64,000 nucleotides of DNA. It comes from Luminiphilus sp051201685. GTDB taxonomy: Bacteria > Pseudomonadota > Gammaproteobacteria > Pseudomonadales > Halieaceae. Where the stretch lies: assembly GCF_051201685.1 (NCBI RefSeq), contig NZ_CP179213.1, positions 1,364,001 through 1,428,000 of the forward strand, in the 5' to 3' direction. The notes below the pieces were generated by a model. The model did not search any database and was not told the origin of the DNA. It was given only the letters and a program-made list of their open reading frames with translations. Every line of letters starts with the position of its first letter. Position 1 is the stretch's first letter. Both the position numbers and the translations under genes were made by a program. Below, piece by piece: positions 9,097 through 18,015 of this stretch.

Positions 9097-9357
9097 ATGA
9101 CCGAAGACAAAGATTACAGCAGAATGCGTTGGGCCAGTAGGCGCGGCTTGCTGGAATTAGACCTACTTCTAGGACCTTTCATGGAATCTTGCTTTAGAGA
9201 ATTAGAGCCCCAGCTACGTGAGGATTATCAGCAGCTCATGAGCCATGAGGATCAAGATATTCTGAATTGGATCATGGGTAGAGAAGCCCTGAGTGATGAA
9301 AGCCTGATCGCCATTACCGATCAGATCAGAGCCCATAACCGGTCTAAGCTGCGTTAG
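9097..9357 (+). CDS. sdhE: FAD assembly factor SdhE (YgfY)
   Basis: Small helical protein (86 residues) that promotes covalent attachment of FAD to the flavoprotein subunit of succinate dehydrogenase (and fumarate reductase). The family motif RGxxE appears as RRGLLELD near residues 15-22, in the usual context MRWASRRG. The ATG at 9097 is preferred over an upstream start at 9043, which would add 18 residues foreign to the family; GGAGATC precedes it. Divergent from ygfZ. Its TAG stop overlaps the TAA stop of convergent nadB by three bases (shared TTAG). Confidence 0.93.
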   Translation: MTEDKDYSRMRWASRRGLLELDLLLGPFMESCFRELEPQLREDYQQLMSHEDQDILNWIMGREALSDESLIAITDQIRAHNRSKLR

Positions 9358-11012
9358 GATTTTCGTCCTGAGACTTGGGTTGAGTAGCTGGGCAACTGTA
9401 AATCTTCCGATTGAGGATTTTGAAAGGCCGGATGATCTCGCGGTATGAGGATGGAGTCTTGAGCATTAGGTTTAGCGTCGGGGTAGTCGCGGTTAAAATG
9501 CAGACCTCGAGACTCTTGCCTAGCCGCCGCACAGCGCACTGTGAGCGCAGCGACTTCCGCTAGGTTTCTCAATTCAAGTAGCGGCCTGGTGATAAGAAAT
9601 TGACTGTAGTAATTGGCAATTTCAACCTGCATGAGTTCGATCGCGTTGGCGGCAAAAGCCAGCCTTCTATCGCTTCTCACAATGCCCACATAATCCCACA
9701 TGAGTCGTCGTAGCGCTTGCCAGTGGTAGGGAATGATGACGCCCTCATCAGAGACTCTAACGCGGCTATCGTCCCATTCTGGCAGTTTTTTTGGGGCAGG
9801 CAGATCTGTATCTGCGATGTGTCGAGCCGCAGACGCCGCATAGACAAAGCACTCGAGTAGTGAGTTGCTAGCCATTCGGTTTGCCCCATGTAAACCGCTG
9901 CATGCGGTCTCACCAATCACGTATAGCCCGGGTAGGTCACTGGCGCCAAATTGATCGACGACAACCCCTCCACAGGTGTAGTGCGCCGCCGGCACGACAG
10001 GAATGCGATCTTTGCAGATATCGATGCCCAAAGAGAGGCAGCGCTCGTAAACGGTGGGAAAGTGGCTGCGCAAAAATTCCGGAGAGCGGTGAGTGATGTC
10101 CAGATAGACGCAGTCGAGTCCTAGCCGCTTCATTTCATGGTCGATGGCCCGGGCAACAATGTCCCGAGGCGCAAGTTCCCCGCGAGGATCGAAGCGTGTC
10201 ATGAAGGCTTCGCCATTTGGTAGCAAAAGGCGCGCCCCCTCGCCACGAAGCGCTTCCGTGATCAAAAATGATTTGGCTTTTGGATGGTACAGGCAGGTGG
10301 GATGAAATTGATTAAATTCCATATTCGCGACGCGACAGCCTGCACGCCAAGCAATGGCAATACCATCTCCGCTCGCGCCGTCAGGGTTTGACGTGTATTG
10401 GTAGGCTTTGCTAGCGCCTCCAGTGGCCAGAACAACCGCCCGCGCGGCAATCGTTTTGACACTGTGACTTTGGGTGTCCAGCACATGCGCGCCAACGCAG
10501 CGACCGTCAACGCGAATGAGATCTACCGCGTAGCAATCGGGTAACAGGGATATGTTTGCAGCTGCCGCTGCGTTTTGGGTCAGCACGTCTGAGATGGCAC
10601 GCCCGGTCCGGTCTGCTGCATGGACGATTCGCCGGTGGCTGTGGCCACCCTCCATGGTTAGGTGAAATTCTCTAAATTCAGCATCGGGTTGGTCCGCACG
10701 ATAGTCAAAGGCTACGCCTTGATCGATTAGCCAGTCGACAACAGAGCGGCTTTGGCTGACGCAAAACTGCACCGCGGGTTCGTGGCACAAACCGGCGCCA
10801 GCGTCCACAGTATCGGCTTCGTGTGCATCAAAAGAGTCCCGATCGTGCAGCACGGCTGCCATCCCACCCTGCGCCCAAAAGGTGGACCCCGCCGCCATGT
10901 GCGCCTTAGACAGCACGGCGCAGCGATAGTGGGCGGGTAGTTGCAGCGCGAGTGATAAGCCCGCGGCGCCGCTTCCAATGATTAAAACGTCGTAGTTTTC
11001 ACTGTCTGTCAT
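9354..11012 (-). CDS. nadB: L-aspartate oxidase
   Basis: FAD enzyme that oxidises L-aspartate to iminoaspartate, the first step of de novo NAD synthesis with NadA. 552 residues, close to the usual 530-550. It has the N-terminal dinucleotide fold IIGSGAAGLSLAL, the succinate-dehydrogenase-family active-site region MEGGHSHRRIVHAADRTGR, and YTCGGVVVDQFG plus GLYVIGETACSGLHGANR. The C-terminal helical domain carries RDYPD. Divergent from rpoE, as in E. coli and Pseudomonas, with a 164-base shared upstream region. No nadA is seen in the window. Confidence 0.97.
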   Translation of the reverse strand: MTDSENYDVLIIGSGAAGLSLALQLPAHYRCAVLSKAHMAAGSTFWAQGGMAAVLHDRDSFDAHEADTVDAGAGLCHEPAVQFCVSQSRSVVDWLIDQGVAFDYRADQPDAEFREFHLTMEGGHSHRRIVHAADRTGRAISDVLTQNAAAAANISLLPDCYAVDLIRVDGRCVGAHVLDTQSHSVKTIAARAVVLATGGASKAYQYTSNPDGASGDGIAIAWRAGCRVANMEFNQFHPTCLYHPKAKSFLITEALRGEGARLLLPNGEAFMTRFDPRGELAPRDIVARAIDHEMKRLGLDCVYLDITHRSPEFLRSHFPTVYERCLSLGIDICKDRIPVVPAAHYTCGGVVVDQFGASDLPGLYVIGETACSGLHGANRMASNSLLECFVYAASAARHIADTDLPAPKKLPEWDDSRVRVSDEGVIIPYHWQALRRLMWDYVGIVRSDRRLAFAANAIELMQVEIANYYSQFLITRPLLELRNLAEVAALTVRCAAARQESRGLHFNRDYPDAKPNAQDSILIPRDHPAFQNPQSEDLQLPSYSTQVSGRKS

Positions 11013-11084
11013 GCTATTACTGGCTGGCTCGAGCCTCTTTTGTCTTACAATGTGCGAATAATTAACGATTTGAAGCGCGCGCAG

Positions 11085-11112
11085 GGAACTCTCGCGCGAT
11101 AAAGTAGTCTCA
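11085..11112 (+). promoter_or_regulatory. Sigma-E (RpoE) autoregulatory promoter upstream of rpoE
   Basis: GGAACTC at 11085-11091, then exactly 16 bases, then TCTCA at 11108-11112. This matches the sigma-E consensus GGAACTT-N16-TCTGA closely and lies 65 bases before the chosen rpoE GTG. E. coli rpoE is autoregulated from such a promoter; the same here is a strong inference from motif, spacing and position. Confidence 0.8.
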
Positions 11113-11176
11113 GCAAGCGATGGATATTACGATGAATTTCGTTGCGGCTGGCCAAAAATTTACACAAGGCGGTTAC

Positions 11177-11755
11177 GTGACAGCTCGGGAAACCGATCAG
11201 CAACTGGTAGTCAGGGCCCAAAGGGGGGACAGCAGAGCCTTCGATCTGCTCGTGCTCAAGTACCAAGGGCGTATCGCAACCCTGGTAGCCCGTTTTGTTA
11301 ACGACGCTGCAGAAGTTGAAGATGTAACGCAAGAGGCGTTCATAAAGGCTTTTAGAGCCTTGCCAAAGTTTCGAGGAGAGAGCGCGTTTTACACCTGGCT
11401 GTACCGGATTGCGTCTAATGCGGCTAAAAACTATTTGGTGGCAAGGGGCAGAAGGCCGGCAACAACTGCGGATGTGCAGGATGCGGAGCAGTACGAAGAG
11501 GGTGATGCGCTACGAGAGATAGAGACGCCAGAAAATGCCTATTTTGGCAATGAGTTGGCGAAGACGGTGCAGTTAGCATTGGAAGGGTTGCCTGAAGAGC
11601 TGCGGGCAGCCTTGAGTCTCAGGGAGTTTGACGGCTTGAGTTACGAAGAAATAGCCGATGTGATGGCGTGCCCTGTAGGCACGGTACGATCGAGAATATT
11701 CAGGGCGCGTGAAGTCGTGGACAGTTGTGTTCGAGCCCAGTTGGCAGGTGAGTAA
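11177..11755 (+). CDS. rpoE: RNA polymerase sigma factor RpoE (AlgU/sigma-E)
   Basis: ECF sigma factor controlling the envelope-stress response. Region 2 carries DVTQEAFIKAFRAL and SAFYTWLYRIASNAAKNYL; region 4 carries LREFDGLSYEEIADVM and CPVGTVRSRIFRARE. The GTG at 11177 is chosen over ATGs at 11120 and 11132: it gives a 192-residue protein that aligns from its first residue with E. coli RpoE (VTARETDQQLV against MSEQLTDQVLV) and has AAGGCGG about six bases upstream. It heads the rpoE-rseA-rseB-rseC-mucD cluster and is preceded by its own sigma-E promoter at 11085. Confidence 0.97.
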   Translation: MTARETDQQLVVRAQRGDSRAFDLLVLKYQGRIATLVARFVNDAAEVEDVTQEAFIKAFRALPKFRGESAFYTWLYRIASNAAKNYLVARGRRPATTADVQDAEQYEEGDALREIETPENAYFGNELAKTVQLALEGLPEELRAALSLREFDGLSYEEIADVMACPVGTVRSRIFRAREVVDSCVRAQLAGE

Positions 11756-11813
11756 CGGCCTTTTGGTGCCAGACGAGTCAGGCACAGGCCCAGTGAATAC
11801 AGGAGAGAAGGGA

Positions 11814-12431
11814 ATGACTTTAGCTGACGCGATCAAGGAATCGATGTCCGCAGTAATCGACGGTGAGGGGTCTGAGCTAGATCTCGCACGTGTGCTGAAA
11901 GCTGTTGAGGAAGACCCGGAAGCCAGGGCGCATTGGCAACGAGTTCAACAAACAAGAGGGCTTTTACGCACTGGACAGCCTGACCCTGATATCGATGTCA
12001 GTCGTGCCGTTCGAGAGTCCATAGCGCATAGCCCAAGGCGGCGGCAGCTTGGTCCGCTAGGATCTCTAGCCGTTGCAGCATCGGTCACCTTTGCAATGGT
12101 GCTAGGTGGTCAGACATGGCTAGGTGATTCACCAATGGGCTCGGCTGTAAGCCCTGTTGCGACTGCTGTGCCTGGGGGCGTTGTCCCTATACCCGGCGCG
12201 GCCCCAGTTCAGGCTAGATTCGGTGCGCCAACTCAAACAATGGCAGCGCGGGTGCCGCTTGCAAACATCGGCGCTCCAGCAAACGCCGCCACAAGCTCGT
12301 CTGATATTTACAATCAGTTGGCCCGAGAGCGGTTTGAGCGCTATGCTCAAGATCATGCTCGGTCAACCGCCAATCTGCAGCCTAACGCTCTGGTACCTTT
12401 CGCAAGGATTCCCGAGAAAGCAGCACAGTAG
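11814..12431 (+). CDS. rseA: Anti-sigma-E factor RseA (MucA)
   Basis: Inner-membrane anti-sigma factor that holds RpoE inactive until it is proteolysed under envelope stress. 205 residues: an N-terminal cytoplasmic RseA domain (residues 1-75, starting MTLADAIKESMSAVIDGE, with the ELDLARVL helix), one membrane segment at about 80-98, then a periplasmic region rich in Pro/Ala/Val with a charged helix ending EKAAQ. The ATG follows an AGGAGAGAAGG tract. It lies 58 bases after rpoE and 10 bases before rseB. The periplasmic part is poorly conserved in the family, so identity rests on the N-terminus and position. Confidence 0.92.
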   Translation: MTLADAIKESMSAVIDGEGSELDLARVLKAVEEDPEARAHWQRVQQTRGLLRTGQPDPDIDVSRAVRESIAHSPRRRQLGPLGSLAVAASVTFAMVLGGQTWLGDSPMGSAVSPVATAVPGGVVPIPGAAPVQARFGAPTQTMAARVPLANIGAPANAATSSSDIYNQLARERFERYAQDHARSTANLQPNALVPFARIPEKAAQ

Positions 12432-12441
12432 CGCAATCAAC

Positions 12442-13314
12442 ATGAAGCCATGGATCCTCGCCTGCGTGGTGTTGGGAGTAATGACAGCGCCAGTGCACGC
12501 AGCTGACAATTCAGTAGCCCGTGCTTCTGCTTCATGCATGATGTCAGACACCATGAGTGCCGCTATTCAGGGTTTTCTCATGGCCTCATCATCTATCGCT
12601 TATCAAGGCACGCTGCTCGTCGAGTACGGCGGTGATCGCGAGTTCATTGCCATTGATGTCGACCCTGCTTCTGGCCAAAACGGCCTCAAAAGGTTGAATC
12701 AGTCAGCGGAGCCTCTGCCCAGATTGGTAAACGCGCAAGCCCACGCAGCTCGTGGCCCCTGTCAGTTGGCTCAATATTACGCATTGGCAATCGAGCCGGG
12801 ATTTGCGGTGGCGGGCCGTGCGACGTACCGCTTGTCAGCTCGACCGAGAGATACCCTGCGCTTAGCTTATGTTATGAACATTGATGCCGAGTACCACGTG
12901 CCGCTTCGTGTGTTGGCAGCCAGTCCCGAAGGACAAATTCTTGAGCGCTACGAGTTCGCTGATATTACGTTCGAGCCAAAACCTGGCCCTATTGATGATG
13001 GCAGCAATAAGACCGCAGCCGAACCATCACGCTATCTTTTATCGGCGGTGCCTCCGGGCTTCGCGGTGATCGATCAGGGGCGTAGCCCGGTTGACTTTAT
13101 TGTCTTGAGTGACGGCCTCGCGAGCGTATCTATTTTCGTAGAAGCACAGCCTCGCGCACTGCCGAGTGGTGAGGGGTTTGCTTTGAGGGGGGCCTCACTC
13201 ACTTACACCCGGGGGATGGCGCAACAAAAATTAGTAACGGTGTTGGGTGAAATCCCTATAACCACGGCTAGGCTGTTAGCTGAAGCCGTTCGTCAGCGAA
13301 GCGAGACTCCCTAA
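12442..13314 (+). CDS. rseB: Sigma-E regulator RseB (MucB), periplasmic
   Basis: Periplasmic protein that binds RseA and shields it from proteolysis, probably sensing lipids or lipopolysaccharide. 290 residues. A signal peptide covers residues 1-20 (MKPWILACVVLGVMTAPVHA, cleavage before ADN). The start at 12442 is preferred to upstream starts inside rseA because it gives this signal peptide. MucB/RseB features include FLMASSSIAYQGTLLVEYG near the N-terminus and a C-terminal domain with SVSIFVEAQP. Slightly shorter than E. coli RseB (318). Its TAA is followed immediately by the rseC ATG. Confidence 0.94.
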   Translation: MKPWILACVVLGVMTAPVHAADNSVARASASCMMSDTMSAAIQGFLMASSSIAYQGTLLVEYGGDREFIAIDVDPASGQNGLKRLNQSAEPLPRLVNAQAHAARGPCQLAQYYALAIEPGFAVAGRATYRLSARPRDTLRLAYVMNIDAEYHVPLRVLAASPEGQILERYEFADITFEPKPGPIDDGSNKTAAEPSRYLLSAVPPGFAVIDQGRSPVDFIVLSDGLASVSIFVEAQPRALPSGEGFALRGASLTYTRGMAQQKLVTVLGEIPITTARLLAEAVRQRSETP

Positions 13315-13794
13315 ATGCTGCGCGAAATGGGGCGTGTTGTTGCTGTTGAGACTGCTTCGGTTTGGGTGGAAACTATTCCGAGTTCACTTTGCGGAAAATG
13401 TGCTGCTAGAGCAGGATGTGGTCAAGGTATTGTGAGTCGCGCTTCAGGCCATAGAGGGCTTGTGCAGGCTCTGGAGACCTCTGCGGTGCGCGCTCGAGAC
13501 TGCAGAGTCGATGATGAGGTTGAAATAGAACTTCCTGAATCGGCCGTGTTGAAAGGCTCCCTGTTGGTTTACTTTGCCCCATTGTTGTTCGCTATTGCTG
13601 CTGTGCTACTCGCCCAGCCTTACGGGGAGTTTGCTACTGTCGTAGCGTTCGTCTTAGGTTTAGCTGCGGGATTTGCAGTTGTCAGGGTGGTAACGCATTG
13701 GCTGCTCCCAAGACAGAGTTTTGAGCCTCGCTTGTCCTCGGTGACTCAACCGCAAACGAGCGTGGCCAATTCCGGTGTCATAGCTCGTCATTAA
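13315..13794 (+). CDS. rseC: RseC/MucC family protein
   Basis: Inner-membrane protein of the RseC/MucC family, which modulates sigma-E activity and is related to SoxR-reducing proteins. 159 residues. The N-terminal cytoplasmic domain has a cysteine cluster at Cys26, Cys29 and Cys35 (CGKCAARAGCGQG), suited to metal or redox chemistry. Two membrane segments at about 80-98 and 104-128 are followed by a polar tail. The start codon abuts the rseB stop, indicating tight coupling. Confidence 0.93.
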   Translation: MLREMGRVVAVETASVWVETIPSSLCGKCAARAGCGQGIVSRASGHRGLVQALETSAVRARDCRVDDEVEIELPESAVLKGSLLVYFAPLLFAIAAVLLAQPYGEFATVVAFVLGLAAGFAVVRVVTHWLLPRQSFEPRLSSVTQPQTSVANSGVIARH

Positions 13795-13839
13795 AGGGAC
13801 GTTGTGCCTGTTTCAGGTATGAATTCAAGGAGAAGATCG

Positions 13840-15234
13840 ATGTATAAATTCGTCATAGTGGCTTTGCTGACGCTGTTACCGTGGTCAACACGGGCTGCTC
13901 TGCCAGACTTTCAGCCCATTGTTGAATCTGCGGCTCCTGCCGTTGTGAAAATTCTTGTCGAGGCCAATGCACAGGCACAGCCGATGCCCGGTGCTGACGA
14001 ACTAGAAGAGCTGCCAGAATACTTGCGTAGGTTTTTTGAGTTCCGGGGCCAAGCACCCCAGCAGCGGCAGCGGCAGAACACCGGTTCGGGATTTATTATT
14101 TCTGAAGACGGTTACATTGTGACCAATCATCATGTCGTTGAGGGGGCTACCTCAGTGACCGTCAGATTGTTGGACAGACGGGAGTTTGAGGCTGAAATAG
14201 TTGGCACAGACGTTCGATCTGATCTGGCCCTATTGAAGATTGAATCTGACGATTTGTCGGTTTTAAAAATTGCTGAGGACGATGTTGCTGTCGGTGAATG
14301 GGTTCTGGCTATCGGGTCGCCGTTCGGCCTAGATTTCTCTGTTACCGCGGGCATTGTGAGTGCGAAAGGGCGCAGCTTGCCTACCGAGGCCGGCGAGAAC
14401 TACGTTCCTTTCATCCAGACTGATGTGGCGATCAACCCGGGTAATTCAGGGGGGCCACTTTTTGATCTGCAGGGTGAAGTGGTCGGTGTTAACTCACAGA
14501 TATTCACTCGCTCGGGTGGTTCAATTGGATTGTCTTTTGCCATCCCTGCTGCGGTTGTCAACAATGTAGTGATGCAGCTCAAGGCGTCCGGAGAAGTCAC
14601 CAGAGGTTGGTTAGGCGTCAGTATCCAAGATGTGGATCTTGATCTCGCCGAGTCTTTCGGCCTCGATCGCCCCTCGGGCGCTCTGATCGCTCAGGTAGGT
14701 GCCGATTCGCCCGCTCAGGAGGCGGGTCTTCAGAGCGGAGATATCATTCTCGAATTTGACGGACAGATGATTAACACCTCCTCTGACTTGCCGCATGTTG
14801 TGGGCCTGATTGCACCAGGGAGTGAAGTCGAGGCAGTCGTGCGCCGAGACGGTCAAAACCAAACTTTGCAGGTTGTCGTGGGTGGGCTGGACGCAGATGA
14901 GCGCCCCTCTGTTGCTGGACGGATGCCCGGTGCCGATGACAATGACGCTATTTTTGGCATGGTGCTTGAGGCTGCAGACGACGACATGATGGCTGAGCTG
15001 GGTCTTAGTGGAGGCGTGTTGGTGCTAGAGGTGGCGCCAGATTCCCCCGCAGCAGCTGCAGGTATTGTAGGCGGCGATGTGGTAACGCGTCTGGGAAGCA
15101 GTGCTGTGCAGTCTCTAGAGGATTTCACGGGTGCGGTGGCGCGTTTGCAGCCGGGCCAGTCTGTTGCGATTCGCTTAATCCGACGAGGCGCACCGCTATT
15201 TTTGGCAATTCGTGTCCCACAAGCCGAACAATAG
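13840..15234 (+). CDS. mucD: Periplasmic serine endoprotease MucD (DegP/HtrA family)
   Basis: Trypsin-like periplasmic protease and chaperone that degrades misfolded envelope proteins and lowers sigma-E activity. 464 residues. Signal peptide at residues 1-19 (MYKFVIVALL..., cleavage after TRA). Catalytic triad: His98 in NHHVVEGA, Asp128 in RSDLALLKI, Ser203 in NPGNSGGPLFD. Two PDZ domains follow, about 255-345 (GWLGVSIQDVD) and 370-460 (ending AIRVPQAEQ). The ATG at 13840 is chosen over 13804 because AAGGAGAA lies just upstream and it produces a clean signal peptide. Fifth gene of the rpoE operon. Confidence 0.96.
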   Translation: MYKFVIVALLTLLPWSTRAALPDFQPIVESAAPAVVKILVEANAQAQPMPGADELEELPEYLRRFFEFRGQAPQQRQRQNTGSGFIISEDGYIVTNHHVVEGATSVTVRLLDRREFEAEIVGTDVRSDLALLKIESDDLSVLKIAEDDVAVGEWVLAIGSPFGLDFSVTAGIVSAKGRSLPTEAGENYVPFIQTDVAINPGNSGGPLFDLQGEVVGVNSQIFTRSGGSIGLSFAIPAAVVNNVVMQLKASGEVTRGWLGVSIQDVDLDLAESFGLDRPSGALIAQVGADSPAQEAGLQSGDIILEFDGQMINTSSDLPHVVGLIAPGSEVEAVVRRDGQNQTLQVVVGGLDADERPSVAGRMPGADDNDAIFGMVLEAADDDMMAELGLSGGVLVLEVAPDSPAAAAGIVGGDVVTRLGSSAVQSLEDFTGAVARLQPGQSVAIRLIRRGAPLFLAIRVPQAEQ

Positions 15235-15298
15235 TTTGCGGTGCCGCCGACGGCCAATGCATCCTGTAACGGGGTGGGGTAGAATGCCGCGCTTTTCT

Positions 15299-15314
15299 GG
15301 GCCGATTCCGGCCC
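15299..15314 (+). other. GC-rich hairpin upstream of lepA
   Basis: GGGCCG (15299-15304), loop ATTC, CGGCCC (15309-15314): a perfect 6-base stem 22 bases before the lepA GTG. No T-run follows, so it is not a standard terminator. It could affect mucD 3' ends or lepA translation; this is inference only. Confidence 0.4.
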
Positions 15315-15336
15315 GGTATTATCGGGAATCCAGCGC

Positions 15337-17136
15337 GTGACTGAATTGAGTCATATTCGCAATTTTTCAATTATTGCGCACATCGATCACGGCAAATCTA
15401 CGCTGGCCGATCGCTTCATACAGCATTGCGGCGGGTTATCGGATCGCGAGATGGAAGCGCAGGTGCTTGATTCCATGGATCTCGAACGTGAGCGTGGCAT
15501 CACGATTAAGGCGCAAAGCGTCACGCTGATGTACCAGGCGCTGAACGGTGAGGAATACCAACTAAACTTCATTGATACCCCCGGGCACGTCGATTTCTCT
15601 TATGAGGTGTCACGTTCCTTATCAGCCTGTGAGGGCGCTTTGCTCGTTGTTGACGCGGCTCAAGGCGTTGAAGCGCAGTCGGTAGCTAATTGCTACACCG
15701 CCATAGAGCAAGGCCTTGAGGTACTGCCGCTACTTAACAAAATGGATCTACCTCAGGCCGATCCGGACACGGTCAAGCTGGAAATTGAGGAGATCATTGG
15801 TATCGATGCGCAAGATGCCTGTCCGGTTAGCGCGAAGACAGGGCTGGGTATTGAAGACGCTCTGGAATACTTGATTAAAAATATACCGAGTCCCGACGGG
15901 GACCGAGACGCGCCACTTCAAGCGCTGATCATTGACTCCTGGTTTGATAATTATTTGGGGGTCGTTTCATTGGTAAGGGTTACTCAGGGCACGTTGCGCA
16001 AGCGCGACAAATTCATCGTTAAGTCGAGCGGTAAACAACATCAAGCGGATATGGTGGGGGTTTTCACACCGCGAAGAACTGAAACCGGTGCCTTGGCCGC
16101 TGGGGAAGTGGGTTTTATTGTTGCCGGTATTAAGGACATTAAAGGTGCCCCCGTCGGTGACAGTCTAATCGCTGTGGCTCACCCGGATACACCGGCATTG
16201 CCCGGGTTTAAAAAAGCGAAGCCTCAGGTTTATGCGGGCATCTTTACGGTTTCCTCTGACGACTACGAAGATTTTCGAGACGCTCTGGGGAAGCTGACCC
16301 TCAATGACGCGTCGCTTTTCTATGAGCCTGAAACCTCTGACGCTTTAGGGTTTGGCTTCCGCTGCGGCTTTCTGGGTATGCTCCACATGGAGATTATTCA
16401 GGAGCGCTTGGAGCGAGAGTACAACCTCGATTTAATCACGACAGCTCCCACTGTGATTTACGAGATAGTCAGGAAAGATGACAGCGTGATCAATGTGGAC
16501 AACCCCTCTAAATTGCCCGACGTTGGTGAAATTCAGGAAATGCGTGAGCCTATTGCCCGCTGTACCGTTCTGACACCACAAGAGTACCTTGGCAACATTA
16601 TCACGCTGTGTATTGATAAGCGTGGCTCGCAAGTGGACCTGCAGTACTTGGGTAAGCAGGTTCAGCTTATTTACGATATTCCTATGGCTGAAGTCGTTCT
16701 CGACTTCTTTGACCGCTTGAAGTCTGTCAGCCGGGGCTACGCCTCTTTGGATTATGGATTCCACTGTTTTCAGGCGGCCCCGCTGTCGAGGCTGGATGTG
16801 CTGATCAATGGCGATCGTGTTGATGCCCTTGCTGTCATTGTTCACCGTGACCATATACAGGGTCGTGGACGGGTGTTGACGGAAAAAATGAAAGAGCTTA
16901 TCCCGCGTCAGATGTTTGACGTGGCGATTCAGGCCGCCGTTGGGGGCAAAATTGTGGCACGCCAAACGGTCAAAGCGCTGCGCAAAAACGTCACTGCTAA
17001 ATGTTATGGTGGCGATGCTTCTCGAAAGAAGAAGCTGTTAGAGAAACAGAAGGCGGGTAAGAAACGTATGAAGCAGGTGGGTAACGTAGAGATCCCCCAG
17101 TCCGCGTTCCTAGCTGTTTTGCAGGTCGACAGTTGA
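15337..17136 (+). CDS. lepA: Elongation factor 4 (LepA), translational GTPase
   Basis: Ribosome-associated GTPase of the EF-G family, acting in translation initiation/elongation quality. 599 residues, the usual length. G1 motif AHIDHGKST, G2 region ERGITIKAQ, G3 DTPGHVDFSYE and G4 NKMDLP are all present. The C-terminus carries the LepA-specific basic tail with GDASRKKKLLEKQKAGKKRMK. The start is GTG with GGGAA eight bases upstream; the protein then begins TELSHIRNFSIIAHID, aligning with known LepA N-termini. lepB follows after 25 bases. Confidence 0.98.
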   Translation: MTELSHIRNFSIIAHIDHGKSTLADRFIQHCGGLSDREMEAQVLDSMDLERERGITIKAQSVTLMYQALNGEEYQLNFIDTPGHVDFSYEVSRSLSACEGALLVVDAAQGVEAQSVANCYTAIEQGLEVLPLLNKMDLPQADPDTVKLEIEEIIGIDAQDACPVSAKTGLGIEDALEYLIKNIPSPDGDRDAPLQALIIDSWFDNYLGVVSLVRVTQGTLRKRDKFIVKSSGKQHQADMVGVFTPRRTETGALAAGEVGFIVAGIKDIKGAPVGDSLIAVAHPDTPALPGFKKAKPQVYAGIFTVSSDDYEDFRDALGKLTLNDASLFYEPETSDALGFGFRCGFLGMLHMEIIQERLEREYNLDLITTAPTVIYEIVRKDDSVINVDNPSKLPDVGEIQEMREPIARCTVLTPQEYLGNIITLCIDKRGSQVDLQYLGKQVQLIYDIPMAEVVLDFFDRLKSVSRGYASLDYGFHCFQAAPLSRLDVLINGDRVDALAVIVHRDHIQGRGRVLTEKMKELIPRQMFDVAIQAAVGGKIVARQTVKALRKNVTAKCYGGDASRKKKLLEKQKAGKKRMKQVGNVEIPQSAFLAVLQVDS

Positions 17137-17161
17137 AGAATGTGATCACAACGGAGCCAAT

Positions 17162-18001
17162 GTGAATATTGATTTTCCTTTAATTCTTTTGATACTGGTG
17201 TCCGGTAGCGGGCTTATTTGGGCGCTGGATGCGCTTTTTGCCGCGGGACCTAGGCGGGTCAGAATTGCGGATCTTCAACGTCGATATCCGAAGTGGGATC
17301 AGGCCGAGGCAGGGGATGCCAAGAAATACAGAGCATCCTTTGCAGAGACGGCCTCTGAGCCTGTCATAGTGGAGTATGCGCGGTCATTTTTTCCCGTATT
17401 GGCCGCCGTATTTATCCTTCGCTCCTTTCTGTTTGAGCCATTTCAAATTCCCTCGTCTTCCATGGTGCCCACTTTGGAAGTCGGTGATTTTATATTGGTT
17501 AATAAATTTAATTACGGCATCAGACTGCCTGTGGCGCGGTCTCAAGTGGTGCCCATTGGCAAGCCGGAACGCGGTGACGTCGTTGTTTTCTATCCCCCCC
17601 ATCAAAACGACACCTACTACATCAAACGGGTGATTGGGATTCCTGGAGATCGGATCGAGTATCGAGGTAAGGCCATTTCAGTCAATGGTAAGGCCATACC
17701 GAGGGAGTGGTTAGCCACGGTCCCCGAGGGTAAATCTCGGTACGAGGTTGGTCTTGAGTCTGTGGGAACGGGCCGCTACCTTATGCAGACAGACCAGCGG
17801 CGACCTTCAAGGGATTTTTCCGCCACGGTGAAACCCGGGCACTACTTCATGATGGGTGATAACCGAGACAACTCCAGCGATAGCCGGGTGTGGGGGCAGG
17901 TGCCAGAAAAAGATCTTGTGGGTCGGGCCGTGGCCATCTGGATGCACTGGGAGTCGTTGTTCTCGATTCCGTCTTTCGGTCGGGCCGGGTCAATTGACTG
18001 A
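17162..18001 (+). CDS. lepB: Signal peptidase I
   Basis: Inner-membrane serine protease that removes signal peptides from exported proteins. 279 residues with N-terminal membrane segments (about 5-28 and 76-92). The catalytic Ser100 is in IPSSSMVPTL and the general-base Lys155 in YYIKRVIGIPGD; the C-terminal GDNRDNSSDSR box is present. GTG start with GGAG five bases upstream. It lies in the lepA-lepB-DUF4845-rnc-era-recO operon. Confidence 0.97.
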   Translation: MNIDFPLILLILVSGSGLIWALDALFAAGPRRVRIADLQRRYPKWDQAEAGDAKKYRASFAETASEPVIVEYARSFFPVLAAVFILRSFLFEPFQIPSSSMVPTLEVGDFILVNKFNYGIRLPVARSQVVPIGKPERGDVVVFYPPHQNDTYYIKRVIGIPGDRIEYRGKAISVNGKAIPREWLATVPEGKSRYEVGLESVGTGRYLMQTDQRRPSRDFSATVKPGHYFMMGDNRDNSSDSRVWGQVPEKDLVGRAVAIWMHWESLFSIPSFGRAGSID

Positions 18002-18015
18002 GTTTAGGGGCTACC

